64,000 bases of DNA from CAXBOO01 sp963977425. GTDB lineage: Bacteria > Bacteroidota > Bacteroidia > Flavobacteriales_D > Luteibaculaceae. The position numbers and the translations under genes were made by a program. The stretch is taken from the NCBI GenBank assembly GCA_963977425.1, contig CAXBOO010000004.1, positions 372,001 to 436,000 on the forward strand. The letters are read 5' to 3'. Shown here piece by piece: positions 39,000 through 50,289 of this stretch (position 1 is the stretch's first letter; each line of letters starts with the position of its first letter). Under the pieces are notes generated by a model. That model was not told where the DNA came from. It did not search any database and saw nothing but the letters and a program-made list of their open reading frames with translations.

Positions 39000-39368
39000 A
39001 TGATACAAGCAGAAAGTAGACTTAAGGTTGCGGATAATAGCGGTGCTAAAGAGGTACTATGTATCAAGGTACTTGGTGGTACTAGAAGACGTTACGCTAG
39101 AATTGGCGATCAGATTGTAGTAACAGTTAAAGATGCAATGCCTTCAGGTAACACTAAAAAAGGTACAGTTTCAAAAGCTGTTGTTGTTCGTACAGCAAAA
39201 GAGGTAAAAAGAGCCGATGGTTCTTATATCCGTTTTGACGACAACGCAGTAGTACTTCTAGGGCCAAACGGCGAAATGAAAGGTACTCGTATCTTCGGGC
39301 CTGTTGCCAGAGAATTAAGAGAAAAATCATACACTAAGATTGTGTCTTTGGCACCTGAAGTGTTGTAA
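39000..39368 (+). CDS. rplN: 50S ribosomal protein L14
   Basis: Forms an inter-subunit bridge and is the docking site for silencing factor RsfS. The 122 residues begin [27 protein letters not shown] and include the conserved [26 protein letters not shown] and [14 protein letters not shown]. Length is exactly standard. Confidence 0.98.
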   Translation: MIQAESRLKVADNSGAKEVLCIKVLGGTRRRYARIGDQIVVTVKDAMPSGNTKKGTVSKAVVVRTAKEVKRADGSYIRFDDNAVVLLGPNGEMKGTRIFGPVARELREKSYTKIVSLAPEVL

Positions 39369-39380
39369 TTATTACAAGGT

Positions 39381-39692
39381 ATGCAGAAGAAGTTACATAT
39401 AAAAACGGGAGATACTGTAAAAGTACTTTCGGGTAATGAGAGAGGAAATGAGGGGGTTGTTCTTTCTGTAGATCGTTCTAAATTTAGAGCGATAGTAGAA
39501 GGATTGAATATGGTGTCTAAGCACTTGAAGCCTAGCGCAAGTAATCCTCAAGGTGGAATCGAAAAGAGAGAAGCCGGGATCAACATTAGCAACTTACAAG
39601 TAGTTGTTAACGGTACGGCTCAAAGAGTTGGAAGAAAAGACGTAGACGGAAAATTAGTTCGTTTCGGTAAAAAAACAGGGGAGACATTGTAA
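39381..39692 (+). CDS. rplX: 50S ribosomal protein L24
   Basis: Assembly-initiator protein with a KOW motif ([26 protein letters not shown], residues about 4-30). The 103 residues are standard. Its TAA shares one base with the ATG of rplE (TAATG at 39690-39694), indicating coupled translation. Confidence 0.97.
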   Translation: MQKKLHIKTGDTVKVLSGNERGNEGVVLSVDRSKFRAIVEGLNMVSKHLKPSASNPQGGIEKREAGINISNLQVVVNGTAQRVGRKDVDGKLVRFGKKTGETL

Positions 39693-40246
39693 TGACTACA
39701 GTTGCACCAAGATTTAAAGTAAAATACAAAGAGCAGGTTGTTCCTAAACTTCAAGAAGAGTTTGGTTACAAAAACCATATGGAGATTCCAAAACTTGAAA
39801 AAATAGTTTTGAGTCAAGGTATTGGTAAAGCTGTAGCTGACAAACGTTTAGTTGATAACGCTTTGGAAGAAATAGGTCTTATTACAGGACAAAAACCAGT
39901 TTCTACTGTATCTAAAAAAGACGTTGCAAACTTTAAGCTTCGTAAGGGTATGCCAATTGGGGCAAAAGTTACTCTTAGAGGTGAAAGAATGTACGAATTT
40001 TTTGATCGTTTCTTATCTGTTGCATTGCCACGTACTCGTGACTTTAGAGGTGTAAACCCTAAAGGTTTTGACGGTCGCGGTAACTTCAACATGGGTATCA
40101 CAGAACAAATAATATTTCCAGAATTGAACATTGATAAAATCAAGAACATAACTGGAATGGATATAACATTTGTAACATCAGCTAATACGGACGCTGAAGC
40201 AAAAGCTTTATTATTAGCTTTCGGTTTCCCATTCGCTAAAAAGTAG
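39692..40246 (+). CDS. rplE: 50S ribosomal protein L5
   Basis: Binds 5S rRNA and contacts P-site tRNA. The 184 residues show [55 protein letters not shown] and the C-terminal [27 protein letters not shown]. Standard length and order before rpsN. Confidence 0.98.
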   Translation: MTTVAPRFKVKYKEQVVPKLQEEFGYKNHMEIPKLEKIVLSQGIGKAVADKRLVDNALEEIGLITGQKPVSTVSKKDVANFKLRKGMPIGAKVTLRGERMYEFFDRFLSVALPRTRDFRGVNPKGFDGRGNFNMGITEQIIFPELNIDKIKNITGMDITFVTSANTDAEAKALLLAFGFPFAKK

Positions 40247-40251
40247 GTAGT

Positions 40252-40521
40252 ATGGCAAAAGAATCAATGAAGGCAAGAGAGCGCAAGAGAGAGAAAATGA
40301 CCGCTAAGTACGCCGAAAAAAGAAAAGCATTAAAAGAAGCTGAAGATTGGGATGGTTTACAAAAGCTACCTAAAAACGCTTCTCCAGTAAGATTGCACAA
40401 CCGTTGCCAAATCACTGGACGCCCAAGAGGTTACATGAGACAATTTGGTATTTCTCGTGTATTATTCAGAAAAATGGCTTTGGAAGGTAAAATTCCTGGA
40501 GTTAAAAAAGCAAGTTGGTAA
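40252..40521 (+). CDS. rpsN: 30S ribosomal protein S14, zinc-free type
   Basis: Assembles in the 30S head. The 89 residues have the long N-terminal helix [27 protein letters not shown] and the C-terminal [29 protein letters not shown]. The two CxxC pairs of the short zinc-binding type are absent, with only one Cys, so this is the C-minus form. No second rpsN copy is visible here. Confidence 0.97.
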   Translation: MAKESMKARERKREKMTAKYAEKRKALKEAEDWDGLQKLPKNASPVRLHNRCQITGRPRGYMRQFGISRVLFRKMALEGKIPGVKKASW

Positions 40522-40533
40522 TTAGGTAAGATT

Positions 40534-40932
40534 ATGAATACAGATCCTATAGCAGATTATTTGACAAGATTAAGAAACGCAGGAATGGCTCGTAAAAGAG
40601 TTGTAGAAATTCCAGCTTCTAACTTGAAAAAAGATATTACTAAGATCCTTTTTGATAAAGGTTACATTCTTAGTTACAAATTCGAAGAAGATACCAAACA
40701 AGGTATCATCAAAATAGCTTTGAAGTACGAAAACGAGACTAAAAAGCATGTCATTCAAAAGCTTGAGCGCATAAGTACTCCAGGTTTACGTAAATATGCG
40801 TCTAACGACACATTGCCACGTGTACTAAACGGATTAGGTGTTGCGGTTATATCTACATCAAAAGGTGTAATGACTGACAAAGAAGCACGCACATTAAACG
40901 TTGGTGGCGAAGTATTGTTCCAAGTTTATTAA
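40534..40932 (+). CDS. rpsH: 30S ribosomal protein S8
   Basis: Primary binder of 16S helix 21 and, in E. coli, repressor of the spc operon. The 132 residues start [33 protein letters not shown] and end with the RNA-binding [27 protein letters not shown], the usual S8 signature. Eleven bases before rplF. Confidence 0.97.
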   Translation: MNTDPIADYLTRLRNAGMARKRVVEIPASNLKKDITKILFDKGYILSYKFEEDTKQGIIKIALKYENETKKHVIQKLERISTPGLRKYASNDTLPRVLNGLGVAVISTSKGVMTDKEARTLNVGGEVLFQVY

Positions 40933-40943
40933 GAAATTAAGTT

Positions 40944-41498
40944 ATGTCTAGGATTGGAAAAGCTCCTGTAAGTATTACGAAAGGAGTAGAGGTTAAGATT
41001 GAAGGAAACACCGTAATCGTTAAAGGCCCAAAAGGCGAATTAAGCCAAGAGCTGAAAAACGATATTAGTGTTAGTGTTGAAGACGATAACATTATTGTAA
41101 AACGTCCAAACGAGTCAAAAGAAAGCAAATCGCTTCACGGTCTTTATCGTGCCCTTTTGGCAAACATGATTGAAGGTGTAACAAACGGATATCAAACAAA
41201 ACAAGAATTAGTAGGTGTTGGTTATAGAGCTAACCTTACTGGCCAAGTTTTAGAACTAAGTTTAGGTTTCTCTCACGGTATACAGATTAAATTACCAGCA
41301 GAAATCAAAGCTGAAGTTGTTGCAGATAAAGGTAAAAACCCAGTAGTTATACTAAGTTCTCATGACAAACAATTAGTAGGTCATGTAGCAGCTAAGATTC
41401 GTTCTTTCAGAGTACCTGAACCATACAAAGGAAAAGGTATTAAGTTTGTAGGCGAAGATATTAGAAGAAAAGCAGGTAAATCAGCTGGTAAGAAATAA
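40944..41498 (+). CDS. rplF: 50S ribosomal protein L6
   Basis: Binds near the sarcin-ricin loop. The 184 residues form two repeated RNA-binding domains, beginning [31 protein letters not shown] and with the C-terminal [27 protein letters not shown]. Normal length and position. Confidence 0.97.
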   Translation: MSRIGKAPVSITKGVEVKIEGNTVIVKGPKGELSQELKNDISVSVEDDNIIVKRPNESKESKSLHGLYRALLANMIEGVTNGYQTKQELVGVGYRANLTGQVLELSLGFSHGIQIKLPAEIKAEVVADKGKNPVVILSSHDKQLVGHVAAKIRSFRVPEPYKGKGIKFVGEDIRRKAGKSAGKK

Positions 41499-41509
41499 TC
41501 GAAGTAGGG

Positions 41510-41857
41510 ATGGCATTATCTAAGGAAGGAAGAAGATTACGTATCAAGCGTAGAATCAGAAAAAAAATTGCTGGTACTGCAGAAAGACCACGTTTGTCAG
41601 TGTACAGAAGTAACAAGCAAATTTACGGTCAATTGATTAACGACGAGCTTGGTGTAACTCTAGCAGCATTTGGATCAGATAAACTGGATACCAAACAAAC
41701 TAAAATAGAGCAAGCTAAAGCAGTAGGTTTAGGAATCGCTGAAAAAGCAAAAGCTGCTGGTTTTGAATCAGTAGTTTTCGATAGAAACGGTTACTTATAC
41801 CACGGAAGAGTACAAGCGTTTGCAGAAGCAGCTCGTGAAGGAGGATTGAAATTCTAA
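41510..41857 (+). CDS. rplR: 50S ribosomal protein L18
   Basis: 5S rRNA-binding protein. The 115 residues show [66 protein letters not shown], the standard signature. The start follows a purine-rich GTAGGG. Nine bases before rpsE. Confidence 0.97.
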   Translation: MALSKEGRRLRIKRRIRKKIAGTAERPRLSVYRSNKQIYGQLINDELGVTLAAFGSDKLDTKQTKIEQAKAVGLGIAEKAKAAGFESVVFDRNGYLYHGRVQAFAEAAREGGLKF

Positions 41858-41866
41858 GTAGTCGTT

Positions 41867-42370
41867 ATGAACAAAGTTAGAAATACAGATATTGAATTAA
41901 AAGACCGTATGGTTACGGTTAACCGTGTTGCTAAGGTAACTAAGGGTGGTAGAACATTTAGTTTTTCTTCTATCGTAGTTGTTGGTGATGAAAACGGTGT
42001 CGTAGGTCATGGTCTTGGTAAAGCAATGGATGTTCAAAAGAGCATTCAAAAAGCTATCGAAGACGCTAAAAAATCATTGATTAGAGTTCCTTTGAAAAAG
42101 GGTACTATTCCACACGCACAACACGGTCAGTTTAGCGGAGCAAGAGTTATTTTGCGTCCAGCTTCACATGGTACTGGTGTTATTGCTGGTGGTGCTATGC
42201 GTGCAGTTTTAGAGAGTGTTGGTATTACAGATGTACTAGCAAAATCTTTAGGATCTTCAAACAAGCACAACGTAGTAAAAGCAACTTACGATGCATTATC
42301 TAAATTAAGAGATGCTGGTGAAGTAGCTAATACACGTGGTATTACAATCGGTAAAGTTTTTAATGGTTAA
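41867..42370 (+). CDS. rpsE: 30S ribosomal protein S5
   Basis: Accuracy and mRNA-channel protein. The 167 residues have the double-stranded-RNA-binding N-terminal domain ([38 protein letters not shown]) and the C-terminal domain with [39 protein letters not shown]. Standard. Five bases separate it from rpmD. Confidence 0.98.
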   Translation: MNKVRNTDIELKDRMVTVNRVAKVTKGGRTFSFSSIVVVGDENGVVGHGLGKAMDVQKSIQKAIEDAKKSLIRVPLKKGTIPHAQHGQFSGARVILRPASHGTGVIAGGAMRAVLESVGITDVLAKSLGSSNKHNVVKATYDALSKLRDAGEVANTRGITIGKVFNG

Positions 42371-42375
42371 TTATT

Positions 42376-42555
42376 ATGGCAAAAGTTAGAATTACACTTA
42401 AGCGTTCGGTAATTAACAGACCGAAAGATCAAAAAGCAACAATCATTGCTTTAGGGATCAAAAAGCTTAACCACAGTGTTGAAGTAGAAGCTACTCCACA
42501 AATAAAAGGAATGATTACTAAGGTGAATCACCTAGTAGTTGTAGAAGAAATTTAA
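42376..42555 (+). CDS. rpmD: 50S ribosomal protein L30
   Basis: A 59-residue gene lying in the 196-base gap between rpsE and rplO. The translation begins [20 protein letters not shown] and continues [20 protein letters not shown], then [19 protein letters not shown]; the pattern of two helices and a short sheet with KRS.I.RP..Q..T..ALGL.K is that of L30. It has the standard spc-operon position. Confidence 0.95.
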   Translation: MAKVRITLKRSVINRPKDQKATIIALGIKKLNHSVEVEATPQIKGMITKVNHLVVVEEI

Positions 42556-42566
42556 GATATTTTAAA

Positions 42567-43016
42567 ATGGATTTATCTAATCTAAAACCTGCAGAGGGGT
42601 CGCTTAAAAAGCGTAAGAGAATTGGTAGAGGTCAAGGTTCAGGCGGTGGCGGTACAGCTACTCGTGGTCACAAAGGGGCTAAATCTAGATCTGGTTACAG
42701 CAAGAAAATAGGTTTTGAAGGTGGTCAAATGCCATTACAAAAACGTGTACCTAAATTTGGTTTCACTAACCTGTTTAGAGTTGAGTATAAAGCAATCAAT
42801 ATTGCACTTTTACAAAAACTTTCAGCAGAAAAAGGGATTACTGAGTTTAAACTTGATACCTTTGCCGACCTTGGACTATGTTCTAAGAACGAATTGATTA
42901 AAGTTTTGGGTAACGGAGAGATTACTGCAGCGCTTACTATTGAAGCAAATGCATTCTCAAAAACAGCTCAAGATAAAATTGTAGCGGCTGGTGGTACAGC
43001 TACTATTGCAGACTAA
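42567..43016 (+). CDS. rplO: 50S ribosomal protein L15
   Basis: Late-assembly protein with a long basic N-terminal tail that threads into 23S rRNA (SLKKRKRIGRGQGSGGGGTATRGHKGAKSRSG), then a globular C-terminal domain with the GGQMPLQKRVPKFGF motif. The 149 residues end two bases before secY, so SecY is translated directly behind it. Confidence 0.97.
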   Translation: MDLSNLKPAEGSLKKRKRIGRGQGSGGGGTATRGHKGAKSRSGYSKKIGFEGGQMPLQKRVPKFGFTNLFRVEYKAINIALLQKLSAEKGITEFKLDTFADLGLCSKNELIKVLGNGEITAALTIEANAFSKTAQDKIVAAGGTATIAD

Positions 43017-43018
43017 AT

Positions 43019-44350
43019 ATGAAGGGTTTTATAGACACTATAAAAAACATTTGGAGCATTGATGAACTAAAGAAGCGTATTTTAACTACGCTTTCTTTGT
43101 TGCTCATTTTTAGAATAGGCTCTTATGTTGTTTTACCTGGTGTAGATTCAGCAGCTCTATCTTCTGCTAATGCAGCAGGTGGTGGAGGTATTGCAGACTT
43201 ACTAAGTATGTTTACTGGAGGTGCTTTTAGTAGAGCTTCCATTTTCGCGCTTGGTATTATGCCATACATTTCAGCTTCTATCATTTTTCAATTGATGGGA
43301 ATAGCTGTTCCGGCTGTACAAAAACTACAAAAGGAAGGCGAGAGTGGCCGAAAAAAACTGAACCAATACACACGTCTATTAACCATCGTAATCTGTGTGT
43401 TTCAAGCACCAGGATACATCGCTACTTCAGTAGATGCATCAGCACGACCAGAAAGCTTTATGTGGATGGTAACATCTGTTGTAATTCTTACTGCTGGTTG
43501 TTTATTCGTTATGTGGCTTGGTGAACGTATCACCGATAAAGGTATTGGTAACGGTATATCATTGCTTATTATGATTGGTATCATTAGCTCTTTACCATTT
43601 GCATTCTTCCAAGAATTGGTTGGACGTTTAGGTAATGGAGGTGTTGTTATCTTCTTAATTGAAATGGTTGCATTGTTACTTGTAATTGGTTTTACCATTC
43701 TAATCATACAAGCGGTAAGAAGAATTCCACTTCAATTCGCTAGAAAAATTGCAGGAAGCAACCGAACAGAAGTAGGTGGTGCACGTCAATTTTTACCATT
43801 AAAACTTAACAGCACAGGTGTAATGCCTATCATTTTTGCTCAAGCAATCATGTTTATTCCTTTATACTTGGGATCTGCTGGAGGTTTTCAAAATCCAATA
43901 TTAGTAGAGTTAGGAAACTTTGGTGGTTTTTGGTACAACTTCTTGTTTGCTTCTATAATAGTTGCTTTCACTTACTTGTATACAGCCATTACTATTAATC
44001 CTACTGCTATCGCTGACGATCTTAAAAGAAATGGTGGATTTATTCCAGGTATTAAACCAGGAATAGATACAGAAAGCTATATCGATAAGATGTTGTCTCG
44101 CCTAACATTGCCAGGAGCTTTATGCTTAGCATTAATTGCTATCATGCCTGCTTTTGCTATGATGGCTGGTGTTAAACAACAGTTCAGTATCTTCTTCGGA
44201 GGAACTTCATTATTGATTATGGTTGGTGTAGTATTAGATACGCTTCAGCAAATCGAAAGTTATTTATTAAGTCGTCACTATGATGGATTAATGGAAAACG
44301 GAAGAATATCAGGAAAAGGCAATAATGCTAATTACGGAATGGCTAGCTAA
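43019..44350 (+). CDS. secY: Protein translocase subunit SecY
   Basis: Channel-forming subunit of the Sec translocon in the inner membrane. The 443 residues show ten predicted transmembrane helices, the plug region near ADLLSMFTGGAFSRASIFALGIMPYISASIIFQL, and cytosolic loops with the conserved RRIPLQFARK-type segment (VRRIPLQFARKIAGSN) that contacts ribosome and SecA. The last residues (NANYGMAS) are not conserved. In many bacteria adk and map follow; here infA follows after three bases and both are missing from this place. Confidence 0.97.
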   Translation: MKGFIDTIKNIWSIDELKKRILTTLSLLLIFRIGSYVVLPGVDSAALSSANAAGGGGIADLLSMFTGGAFSRASIFALGIMPYISASIIFQLMGIAVPAVQKLQKEGESGRKKLNQYTRLLTIVICVFQAPGYIATSVDASARPESFMWMVTSVVILTAGCLFVMWLGERITDKGIGNGISLLIMIGIISSLPFAFFQELVGRLGNGGVVIFLIEMVALLLVIGFTILIIQAVRRIPLQFARKIAGSNRTEVGGARQFLPLKLNSTGVMPIIFAQAIMFIPLYLGSAGGFQNPILVELGNFGGFWYNFLFASIIVAFTYLYTAITINPTAIADDLKRNGGFIPGIKPGIDTESYIDKMLSRLTLPGALCLALIAIMPAFAMMAGVKQQFSIFFGGTSLLIMVGVVLDTLQQIESYLLSRHYDGLMENGRISGKGNNANYGMAS

Positions 44351-44353
44351 TTT

Positions 44354-44602
44354 ATGATCAACAGAAGAGATAATAGTAGCAAAAAAGTAAAGAAGGGAAT
44401 CATCGAACAAGATGGTACTGTTCTAGAGTGTTTATCTAACGGTCATTTCAGACTAGAATTAGAAAACAGTCACGTAGTAAACGGCCATTTAGGCGGAAAA
44501 ATGCGTAAGAACTTTATACGAATTATGCCTGGAGACAGGGTAAAAGTAGAAATGTCACCTTACGACTTAAGTATTGCAAGAATAACATTTAGGTATAAAT
44601 AG
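44354..44602 (+). CDS. infA: Translation initiation factor IF-1, N-terminally extended
   Basis: OB-fold factor that blocks the A site during initiation. The 82 residues exceed the usual 71-72; the extra sequence is a basic N-terminus ([15 protein letters not shown]) before the normal [23 protein letters not shown]. No internal Met offers a shorter start. The segment [23 protein letters not shown] departs from the usual GH.VTAHISGKMR, with changes in residues normally well conserved. The end [19 protein letters not shown] is normal. It sits three bases after secY and two before rpmJ. Confidence 0.93.
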   Translation: MINRRDNSSKKVKKGIIEQDGTVLECLSNGHFRLELENSHVVNGHLGGKMRKNFIRIMPGDRVKVEMSPYDLSIARITFRYK

Positions 44603-44604
44603 AA

Positions 44605-44721
44605 ATGAAGGTTAGAGCATCATTGAAAAAGAGATCTGCAGATTGTAAGATCGTGAGAAGAAAGGGGAAGCTTTACATTATAAACAAGAAGAATCCTAAG
44701 TTTAAACAACGTCAAGGTTAG
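44605..44721 (+). CDS. rpmJ: 50S ribosomal protein L36, zinc-free type
   Basis: A 38-residue gene lying between infA and rpsM. The translation starts [20 protein letters not shown] and ends [18 protein letters not shown]. The zinc ligands of the classic form (Cys11, Cys14, Cys27, His32) are replaced except for Cys14, so this is the C-minus form. Confidence 0.96.
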   Translation: MKVRASLKKRSADCKIVRRKGKLYIINKKNPKFKQRQG

Positions 44722-44726
44722 AATTT

Positions 44727-45104
44727 ATGGCAAGGATAGCAGGTATTGATTTACCAAAGAACAAGAGGGGTGTGATAGGTCTTACGTATATATACGGAAT
44801 AGGCAATAACAGAGCGCAAAGAATTCTTACACAGTGCGATATTGACTGGAACAAAAAGATTTCTGACTGGAATGATGACGAAGTAACTAAGTTACGTGGT
44901 ATCATTGGTGGAGAGGTTAAAGTTGAAGGTGAATTACGTTCTGAAATCCAATTGAACATAAAACGTTTGATGGATATCGGTTGCAATAGAGGTATCAGAC
45001 ACCGTTCTGGTTTACCACTTCGCGGTCAACGTACGAAAAACAACTCTCGTACGAGAAAAGGAAAGAAAAAGACGGTTGCTAACAAGAAAAAAGCTACCAA
45101 ATAA
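44727..45104 (+). CDS. rpsM: 30S ribosomal protein S13
   Basis: Head protein that contacts the P-site tRNA and bridges to the 50S subunit. The 125 residues begin [26 protein letters not shown] and include [27 protein letters not shown], the standard signature. Eighteen bases before rpsK; first of the alpha-operon genes. Confidence 0.97.
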   Translation: MARIAGIDLPKNKRGVIGLTYIYGIGNNRAQRILTQCDIDWNKKISDWNDDEVTKLRGIIGGEVKVEGELRSEIQLNIKRLMDIGCNRGIRHRSGLPLRGQRTKNNSRTRKGKKKTVANKKKATK

Positions 45105-45122
45105 TAGCTAACTAAGAGAGTA

Positions 45123-45509
45123 ATGGCAAAAGCTAACGTTAAAAAGAAAAAGAAAGTAAAAGTAGAGAGTGCTGGACAAGCACACATACGTTCTACTTTC
45201 AACAATATCATCATATCATTAACCAACATGAATGGTGAAGTTATCAGCTGGTCATCTGCTGGTAAAAACGGATTTAGAGGTTCTAAAAAAGACACTCCTT
45301 ATGCAGCTCTTAAAGCAGCAGAAGATTGTTCTAAGGAAGCTTACGAATTAGGTTTAAGAAAAGTACAAGTAATTGTAAGTGGTCCAGGTGGAGGGCGTGA
45401 GTCTGCTATCCGTACTATTCACAATTCAGGCATAGAAGTAACAGAGATCAAAGATGTTACACCTCAACCACACAATGGTTGTCGTCCGCCAAAAAGAAGA
45501 AGAGTATAA
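45123..45509 (+). CDS. rpsK: 30S ribosomal protein S11
   Basis: Platform protein near the E-site mRNA. The 128 residues contain [45 protein letters not shown] and end with the universal [16 protein letters not shown]. The DNA that follows, before rpsD, holds a strong Shine-Dalgarno sequence. Confidence 0.97.
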   Translation: MAKANVKKKKKVKVESAGQAHIRSTFNNIIISLTNMNGEVISWSSAGKNGFRGSKKDTPYAALKAAEDCSKEAYELGLRKVQVIVSGPGGGRESAIRTIHNSGIEVTEIKDVTPQPHNGCRPPKRRRV

Positions 45510-45520
45510 CCGATTAGTGT

Positions 45521-45526
45521 AGGAGG
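45521..45526 (+). promoter_or_regulatory. Strong Shine-Dalgarno sequence before rpsD
   Basis: AGGAGG lies 5 bases before the rpsD ATG. It is the most complete Shine-Dalgarno match before any gene in this ribosomal cluster, in a phylum whose ribosomes hide the anti-Shine-Dalgarno sequence. Confidence 0.7.
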
Positions 45527-45531
45527 ATAAA

Positions 45532-46140
45532 ATGGCAAGATATACAGGTCCAAAAACGAAGATTGCAAGAAGATTTAAAGAACCTATCTTCGGTGCAGAT
45601 AAATCATTAGATAGAAAAAACTACGGCCCAGGACAACACGGTCCTAACAAGCGTAGAGGTAAGCAAAGCGAATATTCTGTACAATTAGCAGAGAAACAAA
45701 AAGCGAAGTATACTTATGGTATTCTTGAGCGTCAGTTCTCTAATTTGTTTAAGAAAGCAAATGCTTCTAAAGGTATTACAGGTGAAGTACTACTTCAATT
45801 GTGCGAAAGCCGTTTAGATAATACTGTTTTCCGTTTAGGTATTGCACCTAGCCGTAGATCAGCACGTCAGTTGGTTACACACCGTCACGTAACAGTGAAT
45901 GGTAATGTAGTTAATATACCTTCTTACACACTTAAAATTGGTGATGTAGTTGCTGTTCGTGAAAAATCTAAATCTTTAGAGATTGTTACAGATTCATTGA
46001 GCGCTAATAGCTCTTCAAAGTTTGACTGGTTAACTTGGGATGGAGCTGTTTTGGCAGGAACATTCGTACAAGTACCAGCAAGAGATCAAATCCCTGAGAA
46101 CATCAAGGAACAATTGATCGTAGAATTGTATTCTAAGTAA
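45532..46140 (+). CDS. rpsD: 30S ribosomal protein S4
   Basis: Primary assembly protein for the 30S body and, in E. coli, the repressor of the alpha operon. The 202 residues start [24 protein letters not shown] and carry the S4 RNA-binding domain ([49 protein letters not shown]). No zinc cysteines are present in the N-terminus. It is preceded by the unusual AGGAGG site. Confidence 0.97.
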   Translation: MARYTGPKTKIARRFKEPIFGADKSLDRKNYGPGQHGPNKRRGKQSEYSVQLAEKQKAKYTYGILERQFSNLFKKANASKGITGEVLLQLCESRLDNTVFRLGIAPSRRSARQLVTHRHVTVNGNVVNIPSYTLKIGDVVAVREKSKSLEIVTDSLSANSSSKFDWLTWDGAVLAGTFVQVPARDQIPENIKEQLIVELYSK

Positions 46141-46158
46141 TAAACCCGAAATTATATT

Positions 46159-47154
46159 ATGGCAATTTTAGAATTCCAAAAACCAGATAAGGTAGCTTTA
46201 AATCAAGCAGACGATTTTCACGGGCAGTTTGAATTTAGACCACTAGAGCCTGGTTATGGTATCACCGTTGGAAATGCTTTAAGAAGAGTTTTACTTTCTT
46301 CTCTAGAGGGTTTTGCAATAACATCTTTCAGAATCGATGGTATCGGTCATGAATTTACAACCATTAGTGGTGTAGTAGAAGATGTTACTGAAATCGTTTT
46401 GAATTTGAAACAAGTTCGTTTCAAACGTCAAATCACAGGTGAAGATAACGAAACAGTACGTTTTAAGTTCAGTGGTAAAGAGCAATTTACTGCAGGAGAT
46501 ATAGGAGCACATACAGGTACTTTCCAAGTATTGAATACTGATTTTGTTATCTGTAATCTAGATCCTAGCGTTGAGTTGAACATTGAGTTCACAATAGGTA
46601 AAGGTCGTGGTTACCGTCCATCTGAGGAAAATCAGAGAGCCAATGCATCGGAAGGAACTATCTTTATTGACAGTATCTTTACTCCAATAAAGAACGTAAA
46701 GTTTAAAATGGAAAACTACCGTGTAGAGCAAAAAACTGACTATGAGAAGTTGGTAATTGATGTTACTACTGACGGAAGTATCTCTCCAAAAGATTCTTTA
46801 CAAGAAGCCGCTAAGATATTGATTCACCACTTTATGTTGTTCTCTGAAGAGACCATCAAGTTGGAGACTTCAATTCCAGAAGAAAAAGCTCCTTTGAACG
46901 AAGAAGACATGCAATTGCGCAAGTTGTTACGTTCTAAGCTTACAGATATGGAATTGTCAGTTCGTGCATTAAACTGTCTTAAAGCAGCTGATATAGAAAC
47001 TTTAGGCGACTTGGTTTCTTACCAAAAGAATGATTTATTGAAGTTCAGAAACTTTGGTAAAAAATCTCTTACTGAATTAGAAGATCTTGTGGAAAATCAC
47101 AATCTTAAGTTCGGTATGAATGTAGAACAATACAAATTAGGGAACGACTTATAA
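46159..47154 (+). CDS. rpoA: DNA-directed RNA polymerase subunit alpha
   Basis: Scaffold for core RNA polymerase. The 331 residues comprise the N-terminal dimer domain (about 1-235, with [29 protein letters not shown]) and, after an acidic linker, the C-terminal domain (about 265-318) with [51 protein letters not shown]-element contact residues (the family's conserved Arg and NfGkKSL region) are present. Confidence 0.98.
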   Translation: MAILEFQKPDKVALNQADDFHGQFEFRPLEPGYGITVGNALRRVLLSSLEGFAITSFRIDGIGHEFTTISGVVEDVTEIVLNLKQVRFKRQITGEDNETVRFKFSGKEQFTAGDIGAHTGTFQVLNTDFVICNLDPSVELNIEFTIGKGRGYRPSEENQRANASEGTIFIDSIFTPIKNVKFKMENYRVEQKTDYEKLVIDVTTDGSISPKDSLQEAAKILIHHFMLFSEETIKLETSIPEEKAPLNEEDMQLRKLLRSKLTDMELSVRALNCLKAADIETLGDLVSYQKNDLLKFRNFGKKSLTELEDLVENHNLKFGMNVEQYKLGNDL

Positions 47155-47168
47155 AAGTTTAAGGAATA

Positions 47169-47681
47169 ATGAGACACGGGAAGAAATTCAATAAATTAAG
47201 TAGAAAAGCGGGGCACAGAAAAGCATTATTGTCTAACCTATCTTGCGCACTTATAGAGCACAAAAGAATTTCTACAACTTTGGCGAAAGCAAAAGAGCTT
47301 CGTAAAGTAGTAGAGCCAATAATTACACGTTCTAAAACCGATACTACTCACAACCGTAGAGAGGCTTTTTCAGCACTTAATAACAAAGAAGCTGTTAAAG
47401 AACTTTTCCGCGCTGTAGCACCAAAAGTAGCTGACCGTCCAGGTGGTTACGTTCGTATCATCAAAACTGGTTTCAGACAAGGTGATAACGCTGAAATGGC
47501 TATGGTTGAGTTAGTTGACTTCAACGAATTGTACAAAAACGAAAAACCTGGTAAATCAGGCGAAGCGAAAAAGACAAGACGTCGTTCAGCTAAAAAAACT
47601 GAAACAGTTGCAACTGAAACTACTGATGCAGTAGAGGATGTAGAAGCTACTGAAGAAAACAATGACGAAAAACAAGACTAA
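47169..47681 (+). CDS. rplQ: 50S ribosomal protein L17 with charged C-terminal extension
   Basis: Tunnel-exit protein, last gene of the cluster. The normal core ([24 protein letters not shown] to [23 protein letters not shown], about 125 residues) is followed by 45 extra residues: first basic ([10 protein letters not shown]), then acidic ([17 protein letters not shown] composition). Such tails are frequent in Bacteroidota L17; their function is unknown. An intrinsic terminator starts 19 bases after the stop codon. Confidence 0.97.
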   Translation: MRHGKKFNKLSRKAGHRKALLSNLSCALIEHKRISTTLAKAKELRKVVEPIITRSKTDTTHNRREAFSALNNKEAVKELFRAVAPKVADRPGGYVRIIKTGFRQGDNAEMAMVELVDFNELYKNEKPGKSGEAKKTRRRSAKKTETVATETTDAVEDVEATEENNDEKQD

Positions 47682-47700
47682 ATTTTGTTTTAAATAATTC

Positions 47701-47739
47701 AAAGGGATAATTTCTATATCAGAGATTATCCCTTTTTTT
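47701..47739 (+). terminator. Intrinsic terminator of the ribosomal cluster
   Basis: AAAGGGATAAT at 47701-47711 pairs perfectly with ATTATCCCTTT at 47725-47735, the inner loop closes further through TCT/AGA, and seven T follow. The T run ends only 11 bases before the carA ATG. Confidence 0.9.
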
Positions 47740-47740
47740 G
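47733..47740 (+). promoter_or_regulatory. Possible carA -7 box inside the terminator T run
   Basis: TTTTTTTG followed by TACCC resembles the asnS -7 box and leaves about 4-6 bases of leader before the carA ATG at 47751. No -33 TTG lies at 19 bases. Alternatively carA is expressed by read-through. Confidence 0.3.
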
Positions 47741-47750
47741 TACCCAATTT

Positions 47751-50139
<2,389 letters not shown>

Positions 50140-50151
50140 AAATGGATACTG

Positions 50152-50195
50152 TCTGGCTGTAGGAATTCTATTTTACAGCCAGATAAATCCTTTTT
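50152..50195 (+). terminator. Terminator-like hairpin after eno
   Basis: A perfect ten-base stem TCTGGCTGTA/TACAGCCAGA (50152-50161 with 50174-50183) with a 12-base loop, followed seven bases later by TTTTT. The gap before the T run makes it an imperfect intrinsic terminator. Confidence 0.6.
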
Positions 50196-50239
50196 CTTGC
50201 TTGATTCGTACTTTATTGGTGTGAAATACCCAGCTATTA

Positions 50240-50269
50240 TTGGAATTCTAATACTTAATTCTAAATTTG
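50240..50269 (+). promoter_or_regulatory. Promoter of the 519-residue protein gene
   Basis: TTG at 50240-50242, a spacer of exactly 19 bases and TAAATTTG at 50262-50269: the most complete Bacteroidota-type promoter in the window. The predicted start near 50275 gives a leader of about 15 bases. Confidence 0.65.
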
Positions 50270-50289
50270 CTGTGATTTAAAGTCAACGA

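Noticed and set aside
42371..42566. Non-coding gap between rpsE and rplO
   Set aside because: It contains rpmD, encoding L30, which is reported as a gene.
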